From an uncultured Prevotella sp. (GTDB lineage Bacteria; Bacteroidota; Bacteroidia; Bacteroidales; Bacteroidaceae), in the NCBI GenBank assembly GCA_946055365.1, contig CAMGFM010000019.1:1-11743 (forward strand): a stretch of 11,743 nt of DNA, in the 5' to 3' direction. Position 1 is the stretch's first letter. Every line of letters starts with the position of its first letter. The position numbers were made by a program, and so were the translations under genes. The notes beneath the pieces are model-generated. The model made no database searches and had not been told where the DNA came from. It saw only the letters and a program-made list of their open reading frames with translations. Of this stretch, positions 7,750 through 11,743 are shown piece after piece.

Positions 7750-7770
7750 ATGTGGCGCATTGCGCCACAT
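7750..7770. repeat. Perfect 21-nt palindrome in the gap between two T9SS-cargo genes
   Basis: ATGTGGCGCA and TGCGCCACAT are exact reverse complements around a central T at 7760. As RNA this gives a 9-bp GC-rich stem with a 3-nt loop on either strand. It sits about 38 nt after the stop of the 542-aa gene and about 30 nt before the start of the 1117-aa gene. No U-run follows on the - strand (the next bases read ACCTAACACC), so it is not a standard terminator. It could be an intercistronic RNA stabiliser or processing site, or a dyad operator. Confidence 0.7.
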
Positions 7771-7808
7771 CCCTTGATATTGAAAATTAATAATATTGAA
7801 ATCTTGCC

Positions 7809-9437
7809 TTATTTGCGCACCACGACTTTCTTTGTCTCGCCGTTCTGGCGCACCACATACACGCCCTTGTTGAGCGATGAAGCGTCCACTCTCACGCCGT
7901 CGATGGTGTAGTAGGCTTTCTCGCCGTCCGAGACAGAGCCGTCGGCCTGCAAGTCCTTGATGCCGGCCTCGATGGCAGCCTGCGGAAGCACCACCTTGAA
8001 GTTGCCCGACTGGTTGCCCCAGTACCAGTCGTCGCGATAGTCAGAGAAGCGAATGAGTATGCTCTCTACGGGGAATGTTATCACGCCTTCCTGCATCCTG
8101 CCGAAATAGCCCATTTGTCTCACTTCATACTTTGACTTGCCGCGGTCTGTCAGCTCGCGGTCGGCCTTTGACCATATCTCCATGATGCCATAGCCGAGGT
8201 TGAGTCCGCATCCCTTGTCCATGCGCTTGATACTTACCGCGCTGCGGTCGGTCGCGTCAATCTCCATGTAATACTTGTGGGACATGTCATAGGTGTTTGC
8301 GCTTGAATACTTGTAGCTCAGTCCGTAGGGATCAACCAGACGGTAGTAGCCGGGATTGTCCACGCTCTCTTGCAGCTCCACTTCGTAGGTGTCAGAGTCA
8401 AGTCCGCTGAACTCCACGTCGCAGTCGCAGATGATACTCTCAGTGTAGGTGCAGTTGCCCCATGATTTCCATCCGTCAAAGAGGAAGTCGCACTGCTTTG
8501 TGACGTAAGTCACTTTCTTGGGGTCGTTGCCTATGAACGGCACGGCCACAAATGAGTAAACGCCATTGGCGGTATAGTCAAACTGCACCACCTGTGAGGA
8601 TGTTATCTCCGTGGATGCTATGCTGCCGTCCACAATGCCGTTGTACATATCGTCGGTGTAGTCGCCGGGAATCATTGCCACGCGCACCTTCTCGCAGCCA
8701 CTGCCGATGGTGAAGTTCACGTTGAGCTTGTTGCCGTCGTTTTCGTCGAGGCCCTGTATGCCTATTGCCACGTCAAGATCAGGAGCTCCGGGCAGCTTTA
8801 CGCGGAAGCCGTTGTTATAGTTGGCAAATCTCCACTGCTCGTCGCCGTCATATTCGGATCTCACGAGGAGTGTGGCGTGCGGGAATGTTATCTCGCCGTC
8901 GCGCAGTGTGCCACACTCGCCGTCGTCAATGGCCTGCTGCATGTTGCCGTAGTGTTCCATCTGATAGCCTGCGATGGAGCTGATGAGGAAGCGGCCGTCA
9001 TCCTCGGTAAAGCAGAAATGGGTGTTGAATGCCTTGAAGAACACATGGTCGGGGTCGGTAGCGTCTATCTCCATGTATATGTCCTCGGGTATCTCATAAA
9101 AAGATGTCGCGGGGTAGTTTTTGTAGGGGCTCTTGATGCGGTAGAGGCCGGGGTTGGCGACGCTCTCTTCTATCTCCACGTCAAACTCGAGGCAGTCGAT
9201 GATATAGAAGGTGGTGATGAAGTCGTCACGGAAGCGTCCCGTGCCGAGCTTTGTCCACTCTCCCTCGTCTTCTGCGCGTGTTACACTCTTCTTTATCTCC
9301 TGCATCGGCATCACGGATGGCTTTTCCGGGCTATACAGGCTCGTGCTGCCTGCATATTTGCGTGCAGGCTGTGCGTAGGCAGCAGTGCCCAACAGCATTG
9401 CAACCGCCAACAGCATTAAGGTCTTAAATGATTTCAT
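7809..9437 (-). CDS. T9SS-exported protein with a duplicated beta-rich module (542 aa)
   Basis: MKSFKTLMLLAVAMLLGTAAYAQ is a signal peptide with cleavage expected after AYA (residue 22). The mature protein contains the same module twice, at about residues 61-197 and 323-467. Matching pieces are EWTKLGTGRFRDDF against GWKSWGNCTYTESI, VEIEESVANPGLYRIKSPY (87-105) against VELQESVDNPGYYRLVDPY (353-371), YMEIDATD (121-128) against YMEIDATD (390-397), and GEITFPHATLLVR (181-193) against GVITFPVESILIRF (451-464). Between them (about 219-310) is a beta-sandwich, possibly FnIII-like. I know this 'PG-[LY]-YR-x3-PY' module from Bacteroidales surface proteins but cannot name its family with certainty. 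The C-terminus (YYTIDGVRV...LNKGVYVVRQNGETKKVVVRK) is a short T9SS type A sorting domain. No enzyme motif was recognised. It is the first gene of the three-gene - strand series and lies directly behind the AT-rich upstream region. Confidence 0.85.
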   Translation of the reverse strand: MKSFKTLMLLAVAMLLGTAAYAQPARKYAGSTSLYSPEKPSVMPMQEIKKSVTRAEDEGEWTKLGTGRFRDDFITTFYIIDCLEFDVEIEESVANPGLYRIKSPYKNYPATSFYEIPEDIYMEIDATDPDHVFFKAFNTHFCFTEDDGRFLISSIAGYQMEHYGNMQQAIDDGECGTLRDGEITFPHATLLVRSEYDGDEQWRFANYNNGFRVKLPGAPDLDVAIGIQGLDENDGNKLNVNFTIGSGCEKVRVAMIPGDYTDDMYNGIVDGSIASTEITSSQVVQFDYTANGVYSFVAVPFIGNDPKKVTYVTKQCDFLFDGWKSWGNCTYTESIICDCDVEFSGLDSDTYEVELQESVDNPGYYRLVDPYGLSYKYSSANTYDMSHKYYMEIDATDRSAVSIKRMDKGCGLNLGYGIMEIWSKADRELTDRGKSKYEVRQMGYFGRMQEGVITFPVESILIRFSDYRDDWYWGNQSGNFKVVLPQAAIEAGIKDLQADGSVSDGEKAYYTIDGVRVDASSLNKGVYVVRQNGETKKVVVRK

Positions 9438-9643
9438 AGCTACAATATAGAATATTTAATGTTTTTTTATCCAAACTTTTGCATTATACAAACTCTACAT
9501 GCAAAAGTAAACATTTTGAAAAGAAAGATGTTTAAGAAAGTTTTTTTTTGCTGTCAAATTAATTTTAATTAACTTAACGCGGTCATGACGACCCCTTAAT
9601 GCCTCCTCACGGACGACATGTAGCTTTTCGGGTGGTGGCACAA
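9438..9643 (-). promoter_or_regulatory. AT-rich upstream region of the T9SS-cargo trio, probable promoter
   Basis: No gene is seen. Reading the - strand toward the 542-aa gene, TACTTTTG at 9509-9502 fits the Bacteroidota -7 element TAnnTTTG and would leave a leader of roughly 55-60 nt. A TATAAT word lies at 9488-9483. I see no well-spaced TTTG -33 element for the first candidate, so the exact promoter is uncertain. The region also has a run of ten T (about 9540-9549) and an AT-only near-palindrome around 9558-9573, both typical of bendable upstream DNA. Part of it abuts the repeat array that begins at 9644. Confidence 0.4.
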
Positions 9644-9865
9644 TGGCTCTTTATCGCTGTTGTATGTCTCTTTAAGACAGACGGACGGCACTCCACATTT
9701 CCAAAGTGGCACTTTGAAAATGTGGAGTGACACTTTGGAAACGCCAAGTGCCTCTTTGGTTGTTGCAAAGAGACGCTTTAAAAACGTCAAGTGTCTCTTT
9801 AGGGATGTATGGAGGCACTTTTGCCATTGCCAAGTGCCTCTTTGTGAGTAGCTGCATTGCCTTTT
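9644..9865. repeat. Phased quasi-palindromic repeat array, long copy (11 units)
   Basis: Nine-base cores related to TGNCNCTTT start at 9644, 9665, 9686, 9707, 9728, 9749, 9771, 9792, 9813, 9835 and 9857. Steps are 21 bp seven times and 22 bp three times, mean 21.3. Examples are TGGCACTTT (9707), TGACACTTT (9728), TGCCTCTTT (9749 and 9835) and TGTCTCTTT (9665 and 9792). Spacers vary but often end in CAAG or CAAAG, so the fuller site is AAGTGNCNCTTT, nearly its own reverse complement. Neighbouring halves can pair, for example GGCACTT (9814-9820) with AAGTGCC (9832-9838) and CTCTTT (9752-9757) with AAAGAG (9767-9772). The array lies between the ABC permease stop (9926) and the promoter region of the T9SS trio. 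Its function is unknown; the spacing of two helical turns suggests sites on one DNA face for a protein. Confidence 0.85.
9689..9729. repeat. 41-nt near-perfect palindrome spanning three array units
   Basis: Arms 9689-9708 and 9710-9729 are complementary at 19 of 20 positions around a single G at 9709; the only mismatch is C9701 against A9717. It is centred on the array unit at 9707 and reaches into the units on either side. This is far more symmetric than the rest of the array and could form a long hairpin or cruciform. Confidence 0.85.
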
Positions 9866-9925
9866 GTGAGGTCAGGGAGGCAGGTGAGGGCTGCAGGTGA
9901 GGCCCACATGTTTTTGCTCGTGTGG

Positions 9926-11116
9926 CTATCCCTCAGCCCAGATGTCCCTCATCTTGCGTCTGATGACCGCAATGTTCACGGCGGTCATGACAGTGAGATA
10001 TGTCAGAGCCGCCAGCAGGACGGGCCAGAGCGGCGCGCCCCCGAGTCCTATTGCGTGCAGACGGCTGCTCCACAGCCCGCGCGCGATGACGGCGAGCGCG
10101 AATGAGATGACCGTGACCGCCATGTTTGAGGCTATCACGATGCACTCGTAGTAGCGTCCTATGCTTTTCGGGGCATAGCCCAGCAGCATGAGATAGCGCA
10201 GCTTGTCCTTGCTCTTTTGCAGCAGCAGCGAGATGGCGAGCATGAGAATGAAGAAGGCGAGCAGGCTGATGACCATTCCTCCTGCCGTAACCACCGACGA
10301 CACCACGCTGAGAAAGCTTGAGATGTTGCCCGCGCCCTCCTTGTCGCCAGCCAGCTCCAGCTCTTCGCGTTGCAGATAGGGCAGCATGTCCTCGCTGTTG
10401 AGGGGGTCTGTCTCCACGATAAGGCGTGACGGCTGAGGCATCTTGCCGTCATAGTAGCGGCTGTTGGCCCAGTCCATGAAGTCCTGTGGCACCGCTATGG
10501 TGTTGAGACGCGAGCTGAAGCCCACCACGGCAGCCTCAAAGGTGTCGCAGATGTTGTCCTTGCCCGTGATGGTGAGCGTCACTGGCACGGCACCTATCAT
10601 ATCCTCGCTTATCTGTGGCAGTCCTTGCGGCACGGCAAAGCCAAAGTTATAGAGCGTGAGGTAGTCCTTGCTCAGTATCACAGGCACAAACCTATCCTCG
10701 GGATTGAAATACCAGTCACGGGGTTTGACATCAAAAAACTCGTCGGGTACGGACTCAAAGAACAGATAGGTGGACAGTGTCTTGCCGCGCAGGCTCACCG
10801 CTCCGTTGACGGCAAACTGTGACGCGGTGAAACGTCCCACGCGCTTCACCCATTTCTGGCGTTTGAGCTTGTTGATGTCGTCTTCGTCAAAAGAAACGGG
10901 GGAGAAGCCCACGCCGCTGACTTTCTTTGACAGCACCGCATAGTCACTTGTGAAAAACTTGTCGCCGTCGTCGGTCTTGCGGCTGTCGCTATAGAACAGC
11001 AGTCCTGCCAATATTATGGTGAGTCCCACGACATTTGACAGCACATAACCCAGCATCTGGCCTGCCGAGATGTTGCGCCTGAGCAATGTCCATATTTCAG
11101 ATTGTCTTGCGATCAT
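9926..11116 (-). CDS. FtsX-like ABC transporter permease (396 aa)
   Basis: The layout is that of the FtsX/MacB permease family: one N-terminal membrane helix (about residues 21-42), a periplasmic region of about 230 residues (43-270), then three helices at about 272-299, 326-346 and 361-385. After the second helix comes KSKDKLRYLMLLGYAPKSIGRYY (near 301-323), matching the coupling region of FtsX-like domains (ERR.EI..LRALGAS...I). Proteins of this type couple ATP use by a partner ATPase to work in the periplasm, such as lipoprotein release, efflux or activation of cell-wall hydrolases; which applies here cannot be told. The likely ATPase is the next gene upstream on the same strand, across 290 bp. 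The start at 11116 is preceded by an A/G-rich stretch (AAGAAAGGAC) that may help ribosome binding. It ends 60 bp before the phased array. Confidence 0.8.
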   Translation of the reverse strand: MIARQSEIWTLLRRNISAGQMLGYVLSNVVGLTIILAGLLFYSDSRKTDDGDKFFTSDYAVLSKKVSGVGFSPVSFDEDDINKLKRQKWVKRVGRFTASQFAVNGAVSLRGKTLSTYLFFESVPDEFFDVKPRDWYFNPEDRFVPVILSKDYLTLYNFGFAVPQGLPQISEDMIGAVPVTLTITGKDNICDTFEAAVVGFSSRLNTIAVPQDFMDWANSRYYDGKMPQPSRLIVETDPLNSEDMLPYLQREELELAGDKEGAGNISSFLSVVSSVVTAGGMVISLLAFFILMLAISLLLQKSKDKLRYLMLLGYAPKSIGRYYECIVIASNMAVTVISFALAVIARGLWSSRLHAIGLGGAPLWPVLLAALTYLTVMTAVNIAVIRRKMRDIWAEG

Positions 11117-11406
11117 GTCCTTTCTTACCTTTCTTTATAGTCTTATTGTCTTTGTCCTTTGGCTAATGTGCCGTGTCATGTGTTATGTGATGTGTCGCGC
11201 ATAGGCTATTCCCATCCCGTGTGTGCGCTGCATCTGTGTCTTACATGTGCTGTCGCCATTCCTTACATATATATATAATAAGGTGTAAACGTGTCATGCT
11301 GTGTCGCTCGATAATATAATAGTGCGAAGCAACCGCGCACGTTTGTGTCGCTCAAGGAGTGTCACACTGTCGTTGCGTGCGCCCTGCGTCATGTTTTGTG
11401 CATTGT
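11117..11406. other. 290-bp gap between ABC ATPase and permease, rich in TGTGTC words
   Basis: No gene is seen. The decamer TGTGTCGCTC occurs at 11300-11309 and 11344-11353, and CGTGTCATG at 11172-11180 and 11290-11298; further GTGTC copies start at 11192, 11236 and 11359. Two AT-only patches (about 11265-11280 and 11311-11320) could serve as promoter or protein-binding sites for the permease on the - strand. I cannot fix a -33/-7 pair. The gap is long for two subunits of one transporter. Confidence 0.5.
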
Positions 11407-11743
11407 CTACAGTGACACAAAATGCGGATTGTCGAGCAGCAGATGGTTGCCCACCGACGTGGCGATGATGCCTGCTCCCTGCGCAGCCGCCTCCTGCTGC
11501 ACCAGCTGTGCCGTGATGCGGTTGTTGTGGCTGTCGAGATGGCTCACAGGCTCGTCGAGGAATATAAAGTCAAAGGGCTGGCACAGTGTGCGCACTATTG
11601 CCACCCGCTGTTGCTGCCCTATGCTGAGCCTGCCTGCGGGCGTGTCATGCTTGTCTGCCACTCCGAGACGCTCAAGCATCTCCCTTATTTGGCCATCTGT
11701 CTTGTGGCAGGTGAGATTGTTCTTAAGTGAAATGTTCTGGCTG
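11407..11743 (-). CDS. ABC transporter ATP-binding protein, C-terminal part (cut by window edge)
   Basis: The frame is open from the window edge to a stop at 11407-11409, giving about 111 visible residues; the Walker A motif lies outside. The visible part starts at SQNISLKNN, where the Q-loop glutamine is expected. It then shows the ABC signature (LSIGQQQRVAIVR), Walker B with the catalytic glutamate (FDFIFLDEP) and the D-loop (SHLD). The H-loop position reads GIIATSVGNH, so the usual switch histidine after (A/V)T is replaced by Ser; a His four residues on is not at the normal place. The protein ends only a few residues later, typical of short single-domain ATPases of the LolD/MacB/FtsE type. 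The neighbouring FtsX-like permease is its likely partner. The substrate is unknown. Confidence 0.8.
   Translation of the reverse strand, partial: SQNISLKNNLTCHKTDGQIREMLERLGVADKHDTPAGRLSIGQQQRVAIVRTLCQPFDFIFLDEPVSHLDSHNNRITAQLVQQEAAAQGAGIIATSVGNHLLLDNPHFVSL

Noticed and set aside
7721..7768. Upstream start adding 16 residues to the 1117-aa protein
   Set aside because: The extension (MAQCATYL...) lies partly in the perfect palindrome and would bury the clear signal peptide, which begins at 7720.
8877..9419. 180-aa + strand ORF opposite the 542-aa gene, and a 148-aa one at 5681-6127
   Set aside because: Both are antisense shadows of well-supported T9SS-cargo genes with signal peptides and sorting domains; the shadows show no domain.
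9596..9857. Small proteins on both strands through the long array
   Set aside because: Open frames are a by-product of a 21-bp period; 22-bp steps change the frame, and no domain, signal peptide or convincing start site is seen.
9644..9865. CRISPR array
   Set aside because: The period is only 21-22 bp with a short degenerate core and spacers of about 8-10 bp; CRISPR repeats and spacers are each much longer and the repeat is near-identical. No cas gene is present.
1752..9865. Composite transposon formed by the two arrays
   Set aside because: The arrays have the same orientation and variable spacers, with no transposase or integrase between them; a recombination role is kept only as a hypothesis.
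9880..9902. Direct repeat GCAGGTGAGG (9880-9889 and 9893-9902)
   Set aside because: Only two 10-base copies 13 bp apart in a G-rich stretch; likely low complexity.
9902..9927. Terminator after the ABC permease
   Set aside because: A 7-bp stem (9904-9910 with 9919-9925) overlaps the stop codon and has no U-run after it on the - strand; too weak to annotate.

Overview
The window looks like chromosomal DNA from a Bacteroidota species, most likely an order Bacteroidales, Prevotella-like organism. The evidence is three consecutive secreted proteins ending in a type IX secretion (T9SS/Por) type A sorting domain, a Bacteroidota-style AmpG-family transporter, an FtsX-type ABC permease, and long start-proximal regions without clear Shine-Dalgarno sequences. 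The genus is inference. There are no tRNA, rRNA, transposase, phage or CRISPR-cas signals.

Layout. (1) 1-1566, + strand: the 3' end of an AmpG-like major-facilitator transporter, followed 27 bp later by a complete, divergent paralogue of the same family (417 aa). The two probably form the end of one operon for uptake of cell-wall sugar or muropeptide. (2) 1567-2057: a 491-bp convergent junction holding an array of quasi-palindromic sites at about 21.3-bp spacing (1752-1845) and a long inverted repeat (1873-1934) that probably ends transcription from both sides. (3) 2058-9437, - strand: three genes, transcribed 542 aa, then 1117 aa, then 701 aa. Each encodes a signal peptide, beta-rich extracellular modules (duplicated module, beta-propeller-like region, fibronectin III, jelly-roll, CARDB-like) and a C-terminal T9SS sorting domain. 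They look like surface or secreted adhesion/matrix/binding proteins exported together; no catalytic motif was recognised. Hairpins sit in both gaps between them. (4) 9438-9925: an AT-rich probable promoter region for the trio, then a second and longer array of the same quasi-palindromic sites (9644-9865, 11 units). (5) 9926-11743, - strand: an FtsX-like ABC permease (396 aa) and, upstream across a 290-bp gap, the C-terminal part of its probable ATPase, cut by the window edge.

The least explained feature is the pair of phased dyad arrays that bracket the T9SS-cargo trio. Both share a core close to AAGTGNCACTTT, both average 21.3 bp between cores (about two helical turns), and occasional 22-bp steps break any reading frame. 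That suggests a DNA- or RNA-level role rather than a coding repeat. The rest is ordinary for Bacteroidales, with local oddities: a missing H-loop histidine in the ATPase fragment, a perfect palindrome between two of the T9SS-cargo genes, and a tandem, strongly diverged AmpG paralogue.
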